Source: Holosporaceae bacterium 'Namur'
GTDB taxonomy: Bacteria; Pseudomonadota; Alphaproteobacteria; Rickettsiales; Midichloriaceae
Assembly: GCA_014116815.1 (NCBI GenBank)
Contig: JACGYV010000005.1
Coordinates: 23,426-87,425 of the forward strand
Length of the DNA: 64,000 bases
Reading direction: 5' to 3'
Shown here piece by piece: positions 9,617 to 20,100 of the stretch (position 1 is the first letter of the stretch; each line of letters opens with the position of its first letter). A program made the position numbers and the translations under genes. The notes under the pieces were generated by a model. It was not told the DNA's origin, did not search any database, and saw nothing but the letters and a program-made list of their open reading frames with translations.

Positions 9617-9914
9617 AATTATTGCGTCCTTTTACAAGCTCACCATTCACAATTTTTGCCGGGATATATAAACCATCGGTTTGGTAGTAAAAATTAGTGA
9701 AGATAAATATACAAAAGCATATTAGAGCAATTACCATACCGGTAATAAAAGCTTTATATAATTCTTTTGAAAAAAACTTAGGTTGTTTATTGCCGTATCT
9801 TAACGCTTTTCTATTACTGTAGATAAATGACACAATATATAATAGTAACGGCAATATAGCAGGTAATAAAAATAGCATTATTCTACTCATAATAAACTCC
9901 CGGATTTTATCCAC
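9615..9914 (-). CDS. Small DUF6111-like membrane protein
   Basis: A 99-residue protein with two hydrophobic segments (about residues 12-32 and 55-75) and the C-terminal motif DGLYIPAKIVNGELVKG. This layout and motif resemble DUF6111, a small alphaproteobacterial membrane family of unknown function with a YVPARxxDGxxVPG-like end. The start overlaps the holC 3' end by 28 bases, so it is the last gene of the dnaE-to-holC run. The family assignment is from memory of the motif and is moderately sure. Confidence 0.6.
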   Translation of the reverse strand: MDKIREFIMSRIMLFLLPAILPLLLYIVSFIYSNRKALRYGNKQPKFFSKELYKAFITGMVIALICFCIFIFTNFYYQTDGLYIPAKIVNGELVKGRNN

Positions 9915-10351
9915 TGACCTTTTTCATCTTGGGTAATAAAATTACCTACCCCCCCCATCTCATTAATCTTCTTTAACTTATCTTTAGTTAAATTGAGGGT
10001 TTTCTCATTATAAAAAAACAAATATTTTTCAAAATTATTAAGGTTGGAAGGGATATAATTTTCTGCAACAACGGCAATAAAATGAGCTTTTATAATATTA
10101 TCCTGTTCAGAAGTAGTTATATATATAGGATTTCCTTCTCTTAGCTCATCTTTATAAGTGGCATGAGGCAGAAAAGAAAGCTGGCTATATACCCATAACA
10201 AGTCATCTAATGAACTTATTTGCTCATCATTTGCAGCAAGCAACACAATTTTGTTTCCTTTCGCTACTATGCTTTCTAGTAGCTTCGGCAACACTTTAAA
10301 AAAATTAGCTTCTGGAATCTTATAAAAATTTACTTCTTTTTTGCTAGGCAT
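9887..10351 (-). CDS. holC: DNA polymerase III chi subunit
   Basis: Chi links the clamp-loader psi subunit to single-strand-binding protein. The 154-residue protein begins with the family pattern (VNFYKIPEANFFKVLPKLLESIVAKGNKIVLLA). It continues with LDDLLWVYSQLSFLPHATY, matching the LWxxxxxSFLPHG motif of HolC. Its start overlaps the end of the glutamate dehydrogenase gene by 8 bases. In many alphaproteobacteria holC sits near leucyl aminopeptidase; here it is downstream of the dehydrogenase. Confidence 0.87.
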   Translation of the reverse strand: MPSKKEVNFYKIPEANFFKVLPKLLESIVAKGNKIVLLAANDEQISSLDDLLWVYSQLSFLPHATYKDELREGNPIYITTSEQDNIIKAHFIAVVAENYIPSNLNNFEKYLFFYNEKTLNLTKDKLKKINEMGGVGNFITQDEKGQWIKSGSLL

Positions 10352-13300
10352 TCATTAACTCCTTAACTCTTCTTACCGCGATAATTAATAATGATACCCA
10401 AGAATCGGAGTGACTGGCTTTAAGCTCAGAAATAAATTGGTTATATTGCTCTTTATCCGAGGTCTTAACTAAACAGCATGCATCTATGCTATCATCAATT
10501 ATTTTAACAGTTTCTTTTTGCAGCAATATTTCCTTCTTAGTCAATTCCATATGTATATCTTCAATTTCACTAACAATTGACCTTAAAGCAACATTTTCAA
10601 TATACTGATTTGAAGTATATTTTTTTGCCTGAGACAGCATCCAGTTTAGGTGCATTTTTTCACCCAGTAAATAAAAGGGCTTAGCGACTTTAAGCACATC
10701 CTCTTCTACATTATCGGCAATAACCACTATATCGCATGCGGAAACTGCAGCCTTGAGCGCAATAATACCATTCATAAGCTCTGAAGGTATATCATATCCA
10801 TCAAACATATGAGTAAACGACTCAATTTCAGAAAGTAAAGTATTTGAAACCAGTTCATTATAATTAGATAATATTTGATCTACACCTTCTTTATATTTTT
10901 TCACCATATCATCTAAATTATTCAATGAGTGATTATGCCTTAAAAACCAACCAATATTTCTTTTAAGTAAGGTTTGCAGCTCTTTGAAAAGTAATATTTT
11001 AATCTGCGGGGGTACTTTCCCGGTTAAATCTTCTACCAGTTTCCAATATTTGGATATATCGAATATTTCTCTTATTGCGATAAATGCTTTGATTAAATCT
11101 TCCGGGTCATGGCTTGTATCATCCAATAGTTGGTGAAAATAACAACAGCCGAGCATATTTACAAAATCATTGGTCATCATGGTTGCAACAATTTTGTTCT
11201 TGAGTTTATGCTCAACAATTAAATCTTCAGATTTTTCTCTTAACACTGTTGGAAAATACTTAAGCAAATATTTATAAAAGAACTTATCTTTTAAAAAATT
11301 ATATTCGGAAAGCATATTAAAAATTGAGTTTTTAGAATAAGCTATAAGTACGGAAATTTCAGGTCTCGTCAGTTTACCTCCCTCTGCTTTTAAGGTGGAT
11401 ATCTGCTCTATAGAAGGCAAAAATTCTATATCTCTATCTAATTCTTTTTTAGACTCCAAGCGCTTGATCAGCCATGCATGCTGATCTAAATTCTCACTTC
11501 CTCTCTCTTCTTCAATGCTGATAATCTGAGTTTGTTTCATGTTATCCTGTAAAACTAGCTCAGAAACTTCATCCTTCATTTGGTCAAGAATAATATTTCT
11601 TTTTTCTAAAGTAATTTTAGAACTATTCAAAGCTTCAGAGAAAGCTATCTTAATATTAACTTCATGATCGGAGCAATCCACACCTGCCGAGTTATCAATA
11701 AAGTCGGTATTAATTTTTCCGCTTCTCCTCGCATACTCTATTCTGCCTAATTGAGTGAAGCCTAAATTTCCGCCTTCACCGATTACCTTACATCTTAAGT
11801 CTTTACCGTTGACTCTTAAGTTATCATTAACTTTATCACCAATTTTATCATTAGTTTGGCTGGTAGCCTTCACGTAAGTACCGATTCCTCCGTTCCACAA
11901 CAAATCAACCGGCGCTTCTAAAATAGCTTTAATTAATGCATCGGGTGATAATATATCTTCCGTAATATCTAATGCTTGTTTAATTTGTAAAGATAACTTA
12001 ATTGCTTTTTCAGTCCTACTAAATATTCCTCCTCCCTCCGAGATCAGCTTAGCATTATAGTCTGACCACTGAGAGCGCGGTAGATAAAATAGTCTTTCTC
12101 TTTCTTTGAAGCTAGCCTCAGGTTCAGGGTTTGGGTCAATAAAGATGTGCATATGGTTAAATGCGGCAACCAGTTTAATCTTCTTGGATAATAACATCCC
12201 GTTACCGAACACATCTCCGGACATATCGCCGATTCCGACCACAGTAAACGGATCTTTTGCAATATCCATTCCCAATTCTCTAAAATGTCTTTCAACCGAT
12301 ACCCATGCCCCCTTAGCTGTGATACCCAGCTTTTTATGGTCATACCCCGCAGATCCACCCGAAGCAAAAGCATCACCGAGCCAAAAATTATATTTTAAAG
12401 AAACTTCATTGGCATGATCGGAGAATGTTGCCGTACCTTTATCTGCTGCAACCACAAGATAAGGGTCTTCATCATCAAATCTTACTACATCATTAGGCGC
12501 TACTACCTTTCCATCCACTATATTATCAGTAACATCCAATAAACCGCTTAAGAAAGTTTTATAGCAATCAATTGCCTCTTGAAATACTTCTTCTCTGCTC
12601 ATGTTAGGGGTAGTACTTTTAAGCACGAAACCTCCCTTAGAGCCGACAGGAACTATTACGGCATTTTTTGTCATTTGAGCCTTCATAAGCCCTAAAACTT
12701 CAGTTCTAAAATCTTCAGAACGGTCAGACCACCTTAATCCCCCCCTTGCTACTTTACCTCCCCTTAAATGTACGGCTTCAACTCTTTTTGAAAATACAAA
12801 GATTTCTGCATAAGGTTTAGGCAACGGAATATCCATAACTTCCGATGAAGTAATTTTTAGCGCTAAATAATCTTTATACTGATTGTTTTCATAGGTTTGG
12901 AAGTAATTAGTTCTTTTAGTTGCTTGTATTATATTTAAGAAGGTTTTAATAACCTTATCTTCAGTAATGCTTTTTACCGCTGCAAGTTTTTCATTAATGT
13001 GAGCAATTAGTTTATTTATATCTGCTTCACTTCTCTCTCTATTCGGATTAAACATTAGCTCGAACAACTCAACTAATAACTTAGTAAGTTCATAATTATT
13101 TACCAATGCATCTACAACATATTCTAAAGTGAACTGAAAGTTGATTTGCTTTAAATATTTTGAATATGCTCTAAGAAGGTTAGCCTGGCGCCAGTTAAGG
13201 TTACTGAATAATATTAAGCTATTAAACCTATCATCTTCAATGCTTTGATCCCATATTTTATTTAATGCTATTTCTATATTGTGTTTAAATTCATTGGTTA

Positions 13301-15107
13301 AATTAAACTCCGATAATTTGAATTGAAGCCTAAAATGATGGATATAAAATTCTCTAACCGCTCCTAAATCTTTTAATGAAACTTTAAATGTTAATACATC
13401 CGAGGCAAAGAAACCTATATGCTCTAAAATCGGTAGTGTAGATGATAACGCCAATCTTTCGTCGGGAGAAAATATTTTTAGCTGAAGTACTCGTTTATCC
13501 GATTCCTCATGCTCATAAAGATTAAATTTTACCGCATTGTCCTGTAATGAAGATTCTAATATTTCGATATCGTTTACTGCTTCTTTAGCAGTAAAGCTTG
13601 ATGTATACTTAATATCAAAGGCATCTTTATATATGACATATTTAGCTTTTGCGTCTTTGCGAGAATATTTTTGCCCTAATGCATGCAATAGATAATCACC
13701 CCAGACACTAATAGCTTTTACTATATTTTCTTCTATCTCCGTAACATCATATAGGGGAAGATTATTCGGCTCGGTTTTTAAAGTTATTTGCAGATTTGCA
13801 AGCTGCGATTCACTAATGTTTACATGCTGACTGGAGATCACTCCGTTAAAGACATTGCAAAGCATACTTTCAATCGTTTCTCTTACCTCCGTACTAAATC
13901 TTGATTTTGGAATAAAAATCAAGCAGGTAATAAATTTTTTGGAAGTATCCTGCCTTACAAACAGTTTAACTTTAGGCATTAATGCTAATGAGACTATCCC
14001 TTTGGCTGTCTCCAATAGTTCATCTTCGTGCATTTGAATTAATTCTCCCCTCGGGAAATTTTCAAGTGCAGTCACCAACTCTTTACAATTATGGCTATAT
14101 TCCGGATATCCGTATTTTTCAATCACGTTAAAAACTTTTTTTCTGATAAGCGGGATGGTTTTTACGGATTGGTAATAAACGGAGGAAGTAAAAAAGCCTA
14201 AAAAATCAATTGTACGGATACATTTTCCTTTATCATTGAATTCTTTAATTATTACATGATCCATATGAGAAGTTCTGTGCACAAGCGAGCGTCCATCCCA
14301 TTTTGTAATAAATAAAACATCTTCGGATTCATATTGACCATCAAAATGAGACTCGTCCAAATAATAAGCTTTATTTTTTAATCCTCCCATAACACTATCT
14401 TTCTCAGGGATTACCGATGAATTTACAATCTTAGACTCATAGCAACCGACAAATACAAAATTTCCGTTAATTAACCAGTTTAAAAATTTAATATTTTCTT
14501 CTTTTAACTCACTATCTTTACTTAGTTTATAATTTTCAATCAGCTTTTTAGCATCCTCCATTTTTTTACGCATCGGCTGCCAATCATTAACGGCAAGATT
14601 AACACACTCTAGAACTTGCTCAATTATATGATAGAATGAGGCAAGATATTCATCCCCACACCATTTAGAGATGTGGAATTGTATTATTGATTCTTTGCTA
14701 CTGGTTTTACTTTCTGAAAAGCTTATAAAATGCCCATCTTCTTCCCTTGCAATCATTACCGCCTGGTGAGTGATCAAGTGAATATCAAAATCTTCAATTT
14801 TTAGTTGGTTGCTGATTGAATCAACTAAAAATGGTATATCTTTATTTACTACTTCCAGGATAATTTGCTCTTTATCCTTATTAGGTTTGTATATATGGAG
14901 TTTTGTTTCCTCATCTTTTTTGCTTTGCATCAACCTGAAAGTCGAGGCGGCGGCCTTAAATAAATAATCAGTTTCAAATAAAGATAATTCATCGTACGGC
15001 AAACTGGAATAAAGGATTCTTATGAACTGTTTTAAATTTTTATCGTTAGTCTTGAGTGTTAATTGCTCAATTATAAGCTCATTATTTCCTAAATCATTTT
15101 GTGCCAT
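10344..15107 (-). CDS. Large NAD-specific glutamate dehydrogenase (180-kDa class)
   Basis: Oxidatively deaminates glutamate to 2-oxoglutarate and ammonia, feeding the TCA cycle. About 1,587 residues, the usual size of this class. The central catalytic part carries GGKVARGGLRWSDRSEDFRT and the KNAVIVPVGSKGGFV segment. Further on come VVGIGDMSGDVFGNGML, DPNPEPEASFKER and LLWNGGIGTYVKA, all diagnostic. The long N-terminal half holds the ACT-like regulatory segments known in the family. I prefer the ATG at 15107, preceded by GAGAGA; an in-frame ATG at 15122 has no clear ribosome site. Glutamate is a main carbon source for many Rickettsiales, so this is probably a central catabolic enzyme. Confidence 0.96.
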   Translation of the reverse strand: MAQNDLGNNELIIEQLTLKTNDKNLKQFIRILYSSLPYDELSLFETDYLFKAAASTFRLMQSKKDEETKLHIYKPNKDKEQIILEVVNKDIPFLVDSISNQLKIEDFDIHLITHQAVMIAREEDGHFISFSESKTSSKESIIQFHISKWCGDEYLASFYHIIEQVLECVNLAVNDWQPMRKKMEDAKKLIENYKLSKDSELKEENIKFLNWLINGNFVFVGCYESKIVNSSVIPEKDSVMGGLKNKAYYLDESHFDGQYESEDVLFITKWDGRSLVHRTSHMDHVIIKEFNDKGKCIRTIDFLGFFTSSVYYQSVKTIPLIRKKVFNVIEKYGYPEYSHNCKELVTALENFPRGELIQMHEDELLETAKGIVSLALMPKVKLFVRQDTSKKFITCLIFIPKSRFSTEVRETIESMLCNVFNGVISSQHVNISESQLANLQITLKTEPNNLPLYDVTEIEENIVKAISVWGDYLLHALGQKYSRKDAKAKYVIYKDAFDIKYTSSFTAKEAVNDIEILESSLQDNAVKFNLYEHEESDKRVLQLKIFSPDERLALSSTLPILEHIGFFASDVLTFKVSLKDLGAVREFYIHHFRLQFKLSEFNLTNEFKHNIEIALNKIWDQSIEDDRFNSLILFSNLNWRQANLLRAYSKYLKQINFQFTLEYVVDALVNNYELTKLLVELFELMFNPNRERSEADINKLIAHINEKLAAVKSITEDKVIKTFLNIIQATKRTNYFQTYENNQYKDYLALKITSSEVMDIPLPKPYAEIFVFSKRVEAVHLRGGKVARGGLRWSDRSEDFRTEVLGLMKAQMTKNAVIVPVGSKGGFVLKSTTPNMSREEVFQEAIDCYKTFLSGLLDVTDNIVDGKVVAPNDVVRFDDEDPYLVVAADKGTATFSDHANEVSLKYNFWLGDAFASGGSAGYDHKKLGITAKGAWVSVERHFRELGMDIAKDPFTVVGIGDMSGDVFGNGMLLSKKIKLVAAFNHMHIFIDPNPEPEASFKERERLFYLPRSQWSDYNAKLISEGGGIFSRTEKAIKLSLQIKQALDITEDILSPDALIKAILEAPVDLLWNGGIGTYVKATSQTNDKIGDKVNDNLRVNGKDLRCKVIGEGGNLGFTQLGRIEYARRSGKINTDFIDNSAGVDCSDHEVNIKIAFSEALNSSKITLEKRNIILDQMKDEVSELVLQDNMKQTQIISIEEERGSENLDQHAWLIKRLESKKELDRDIEFLPSIEQISTLKAEGGKLTRPEISVLIAYSKNSIFNMLSEYNFLKDKFFYKYLLKYFPTVLREKSEDLIVEHKLKNKIVATMMTNDFVNMLGCCYFHQLLDDTSHDPEDLIKAFIAIREIFDISKYWKLVEDLTGKVPPQIKILLFKELQTLLKRNIGWFLRHNHSLNNLDDMVKKYKEGVDQILSNYNELVSNTLLSEIESFTHMFDGYDIPSELMNGIIALKAAVSACDIVVIADNVEEDVLKVAKPFYLLGEKMHLNWMLSQAKKYTSNQYIENVALRSIVSEIEDIHMELTKKEILLQKETVKIIDDSIDACCLVKTSDKEQYNQFISELKASHSDSWVSLLIIAVRRVKELMNA

Positions 15108-15165
15108 AAAATTTTCTCTCATTATTTTGTCAAAACCAATTTATTTTCCAACTACAATTCTATTT

Positions 15166-16266
15166 TTACCCGTCTTCATAGTGTAACACAAGATAAAGTC
15201 CAATTGTAAAGCATATTAAAGTGGGAGCAATAGCAGAAAATATAACCGGTATGTTCCCTGCGATACCGATTGCATTTATAATATCTGATAAGAAATAAAT
15301 TAAAAACCCGACCATAATACCTAAAAACATAAAAATCCCTACCCTTCCGCTTCTTGAAGATTTAGTGGCAAAAACAAGCCCAATTAATACCATTGAAAGA
15401 TAAAAGAACGGAGATACCACAATTTTGAACAAATAATTTAAATGTCTAAGGGTTGAAAAACCTGATTCCTGGGTAGTTTTTATAAAGGCAGGTAAATTAT
15501 AAATTGAAATGGTATCCGGAGATATTACACTTTCCTGGATTTGTAAAAAGCTGATTTTGGTCGGCATTTGATACGTATCCTTATGTTCAAACGAATAATC
15601 CGTATTTGATATGTCTACATACGATAAAAGCCATGATTTGCCGTCTTCCAGCTTAGCTGAATCTGCATAAATCCTGGTTAAAAACTTATAATTTTTATCA
15701 GCCAGAAAGAAGGTAACCTCAAATAGTTCCTTAGTTTCTTGGGATACCCTCATAGCATGAATGATTGTATTTCCTTTTTTATAGGCTTCTTTTAACCATA
15801 GCCCGTTTTTAGATATAGCAATTGTGCTTGAGTGGCCTTTCAAATGTATGGCTTCAAGCCGCTCAAATTTTCCAAGCATGCTACTGCCTATTGGGTTCAA
15901 GAAAAGAACGTTTATAACTCCGAAAATAAAAGCGACACTTATCGCAGGAAATATAAATTGCCAAACCGACATTCCGTATGACCTTGCAACTATAAGCTCG
16001 GAAGATTTGGTAAGATTCGCATAAGTTAAAATGGTAGTAAGTATAAATATGAAAGGAAAAGTTTTTTCTACATGATAATAATTTCTTAAAGCAGCCAATT
16101 TGAAAATCATACTCATACTTAAATCAATATTATATGAGATTTTTACTAACTCCATAAAATCAAAAATCAACATCATTAATGAAACAATAAGAAGTATAAC
16201 CAAAAAGTAAGCAATGTTTTTCTTTGCTATATATTTAAAAAGGATTAAAGGCACGAAATTATTCAA
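15166..16266 (-). CDS. lptG: LPS export ABC transporter permease LptG
   Basis: A 366-residue YjgP/YjgQ family permease; with LptF and LptB it extracts lipopolysaccharide from the inner membrane. It has six hydrophobic segments, three near the N-terminus (about 15-120) and three near the C-terminus (about 275-362). Between them is a periplasmic beta-rich domain (130-270). The motif ELIVARSYGMSVWQF matches the family ELxAxRAxGxS block. I favour LptG over LptF from overall resemblance to rickettsial LptG, with less certainty. It lies between trmJ and the glutamate dehydrogenase on the same strand. Confidence 0.85.
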   Translation of the reverse strand: MNNFVPLILFKYIAKKNIAYFLVILLIVSLMMLIFDFMELVKISYNIDLSMSMIFKLAALRNYYHVEKTFPFIFILTTILTYANLTKSSELIVARSYGMSVWQFIFPAISVAFIFGVINVLFLNPIGSSMLGKFERLEAIHLKGHSSTIAISKNGLWLKEAYKKGNTIIHAMRVSQETKELFEVTFFLADKNYKFLTRIYADSAKLEDGKSWLLSYVDISNTDYSFEHKDTYQMPTKISFLQIQESVISPDTISIYNLPAFIKTTQESGFSTLRHLNYLFKIVVSPFFYLSMVLIGLVFATKSSRSGRVGIFMFLGIMVGFLIYFLSDIINAIGIAGNIPVIFSAIAPTLICFTIGLYLVLHYEDG

Positions 16267-16374
16267 TTGTAAGCTTTATATTTATTCTAATTTGAATATA
16301 GTCAAATTGAATTAGTTAATCAAATAGAAAGCCCGAATATAGCTTTAAAAATATATAGGTACTAATTTTCTACT

Positions 16375-17118
16375 TTAATTTCTTAGATTACTCTCGGAAG
16401 TAAGAGCTTTTATAATTCCTCGCATGGTTCTCACCTCTTGCTCCGTCATCTTGGCTTTTATAAAAGTATTTCTAATATTTTGGAACATTCTTTGCTCCTT
16501 TTCCTTTGCTTTAAAGAAATCTTTTTTATCAAGCTCTTGTTTTAAATGCCGGAAAAAATATTCCAGTTCCGCCTTATTAGCTAGGCCTTGTACTTCCGAG
16601 CTAGTTTTTATTTCATTCGGAAGTGGGATAGAAAGCTCATAAGCAATAACACATGCAGCTTGCGCAATATTTAACGAGCTATTTATTGCGGAAGTTTCTA
16701 TAGAACAAAAAACATCCGCACATACAACTTCTTCATTAGTGAGTCCGCTTCTTTCCCTACCTAGCAGAATACCAATTTTACCGTCATTTCGGGCGATATT
16801 ATTACCTACCATAATCGGTAGCTCTTCGGGCTTACAAACTTCTTTTTGCATATCTCTTTTTTGTGCCGAAGTAGCAACTATAAAATTAAGATCCTCAATT
16901 GCTTCATTTAAGTTATTAAAGACTTCTGCACCCTCTATAACAAATTTGCCGTGTGCGGCAAGCTCACTTGCTTTAATATTCGGCCAACCGTCACGCGGTG
17001 AGACAATCCTAAGTTTGGTAAAACCGAAATTACTTATTACTCTGGCAACTGCCCCGATGTTCTCTCCCATCTGCGGCTCAACAAGTATGAAATAAATATT
17101 ATCCACCCGATTTTTCAT
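16375..17118 (-). CDS. trmJ: TrmJ-type tRNA (cytidine/uridine-2'-O-)-methyltransferase
   Basis: SPOUT-class methyltransferase that 2'-O-methylates position 32 of tRNAs. Its 247 residues include the N-terminal block IYFILVEPQMGENIGAVARV (NIG.AR motif). They also include the knot motifs ILLGRERSGLTNEEV and SSLNIAQAACVIAYEL (cofactor-binding NLxQA-type motif). The C-terminal helical tail is as in TrmJ. It starts 6 bases downstream of dnaE and is probably in the same operon. Confidence 0.87.
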   Translation of the reverse strand: MKNRVDNIYFILVEPQMGENIGAVARVISNFGFTKLRIVSPRDGWPNIKASELAAHGKFVIEGAEVFNNLNEAIEDLNFIVATSAQKRDMQKEVCKPEELPIMVGNNIARNDGKIGILLGRERSGLTNEEVVCADVFCSIETSAINSSLNIAQAACVIAYELSIPLPNEIKTSSEVQGLANKAELEYFFRHLKQELDKKDFFKAKEKEQRMFQNIRNTFIKAKMTEQEVRTMRGIIKALTSESNLRN

Positions 17119-17124
17119 TTTAGA

Positions 17125-20100
17125 CTATTCCTCTTTAATTTCCAAAGCGCTTGAATTTTTCAGCATAGAAATTTTTTCTCTATCAATAAAGATAGGTTTG
17201 TTATTTTTAAAAAACACTTCACCCTCACCATCAATACATACTGCAAGTTTAATAGGTATGCCTATTTCCGTAATACTATCTTTTATTATATTTATAGCCT
17301 TTCTATCTTTGATGGTAATTTTTAAAGTAGTTTTTACATCTTTTAAAGCATCTTCAATATATGACATACTATCAATGATAATCCTTAAACCCGTATTATC
17401 TTTTTTCGCATCAGCGACTATAAATACTACCTTCCCGACCTCCAATAATCCTTCTTCATTATATTGAACTAATTGCTTTTCATCAAAAATTGAAACGTCA
17501 AATAAGCCGGTCTTATCCGATAGTTGGATAAAAGCAAATTTACCCCTTGCCGAAGACTTAATTTTTTTAGAAGTTATTACACCTGCAAAATTTAGTTTAG
17601 AAGATTTACTCCCTACCCTACTATCAATTTCACAGGCGAAAGTAATATTCATTTTTCTTAATTTTACCGCATATTCTTCAATCGGGTGAGAAGAAAGATA
17701 AAAACCGAAAGCATCAAATTCAGCTTCTAAAGTTTGCTTGGTATTCCACTGCTCTACATTTTCCAGAAATATTTTTTGGTAGGCGATATCTATATCTTCG
17801 AATAAACTTGCCTGCTTTGTGGATACATTCTCTTCCTGCATTGAAGTCCAGCTGATGATTTTTTCGACGCTTTTTAATATACTGTTTCGGTTGGGGTTAA
17901 AGCAATCAAATGCACCGGCTTTGGACAAACCTTCCAACATCCTTTTATTAAGATTACGCACGCCGGATTTAATTAAAAAATCTTCCAGATCCTTAAATAT
18001 TCCTTCTTCTTTTCTAATCTTTATTATTTCCTCGACTGCTTTTCTACCCACATTTTTAATTGCAGCCAGTCCGTATCTGATTGCTTTATCTTCTATTACA
18101 AACAAAGCTTCGGAATGATTCACCGAAGGAGGCAAAATCGTAATATTATAATTTCTTGCGTCATTTAAAAACAAATTAATCTTATCGGCATCATCTATCT
18201 CTAAGTTTAGTGAGGCGGTAAAAAACTCCAGCGGATAGTTAGCTTTTAAAAATGCGGTTTGATATGAAATGATAGCATAAGCAGCAGCATGCGACTTATT
18301 AAATCCATAGCTGGCGAATTTATCAATTAAATTAAATATTTCTTCCGCTAAATTTTGATCTATTCCGTTTTTTACCGCGCCCTGAATAAATACTTCCCGG
18401 TTGGCATCCATTTCAGCTTGTATTTTTTTACCCATTGCCCGTCTTAACAGGTCGGCTTCGCCTAAAGTGTAGCCGGCGAGTGCCTGCGCTATAATTATTA
18501 CCTGCTCTTGGTAGACAATAATACCGTAGGTTTCTTTTAAAATTTCTTCTAATTTAGGATGAAGGTATTGCGGCTTTTCATAGCCGTGTTTTCTATTAAT
18601 ATAGCTAGGTATGTTATCCATAGGTCCCGGCCTATAAAGCGAACCTAAAGCAATTAAATCCTCAATTTTATCCGGTTTTAATTTTTTAATAGTCTCTTTC
18701 ATTCCAACACTTTCAAATTGGAACACACCTACTGTTTCACCTCTGGAGAGTAGCTTAAAAGTTTTTTTGTCCTCTAATGAGATTTCACCTATATCAAAGT
18801 TTTCAGTCTCTTTTTTATTAATCAGATCACATGCCCAAGAAATCACGGTAAGAGTCTTTAGACCTAAAAAATCAAATTTAACTAAGCCAGCATCTTCAGC
18901 CGCTTTCATATTAAACTGAATTATAGGCATCGGTGAATTATCGTCTCTATAAAGAGGTACAACTTCAACAAGAGGTCTATCTGCAATAACAATACCTGCG
19001 GCATGGGTGGAAACGTGCCTGTTCATTCCCTCAAGCTGCAAACCGATAGATAATAACTTTGCAATAACCGGATTAGTATCCCTTTGACCTTGCAGATCCC
19101 GATCAAGATTAATTGCCTGGCTTAGGGTAACCGGGTTGGCAGGGTTATTAGGAACCATTTTACATATCCTATCCACCGTCATATAATCCATGCCCAAAAC
19201 TCGACCTACATCCCTTAAAACCGCCCTAGGCTGGAGTTTCCCGAAAGTTATGATGTTTGCAACTCTATCTTCGCCGTATTTTTCTTTTACATACTTAATG
19301 ACTTCTTCACGTCTTTCCTGACAGAAATCTATATCGAAATCAGGCATTGATATTCGGTCGGGATTTAAAAACCGCTCAAAGAGAAGCCCGAACTTTATCG
19401 GATCTAAATCTGTAATGTCAATTGCCCATGCGACCAGCGAACCGGCACCCGATCCTCTTCCGGGGCCTACCGGAACTCCGTTATTCTTACTCCATTTTAT
19501 AAAATCCGAAACTATTAAGAAATAGCCTGCAAATTTCATTTTAATAATTACTGAAAGCTCAAAATCTAATCTTTTAAAATACTCCTCTTCATCAATAGTA
19601 TATTGTAGTTTGGCAAGCCTCTTTCTCAATCCTTCTTTAGCAAACTCGGATAAAATTTCATCTTCATCAGCCTTATTCGCAGTTGAGAAACTAGGCAGTA
19701 ACGGCTTACTGGTTTCAGAATACACTAGACATTTTTTCGCTATATTAATAGTGTTCTCGATTGCTTCCGGTAAATCCTTAAACAGTTCAAACATTTCTTC
19801 CGTGCTTTTGAGATAGCAATCCTTGCTTACACTCGGCCTTTCCGTCTCTTCAAGCTTTCTGGCTTCCGCTATGCAGTATAATGCATCTTGCGCTATATGC
19901 ATTTGGGGGGTTAGGAAATATATATCATTTGTGGCAACTATTCCCAGCTCCAAGTCATGTGCATATTTTAAAATATTTTGCTCAAACTCTTCATTATAGG
20001 TATCAACATTCCTTTGTACTTCTAAGTACAAATCATCCTTAATCTTTTTCTTTAGCTGCTCAAGAAATATTGCCCCGTCTTCAAATTTATTATCAAGAAC

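Noticed and set aside
12044-12417. Open frames on both strands inside the glutamate dehydrogenase gene
   Set aside because: The parent gene has diagnostic motifs across this stretch; the shadows have no family pattern.
15107-15122. Longer start for the glutamate dehydrogenase at 15122
   Set aside because: There is no ribosome site before it, while GAGAGA precedes the ATG at 15107.
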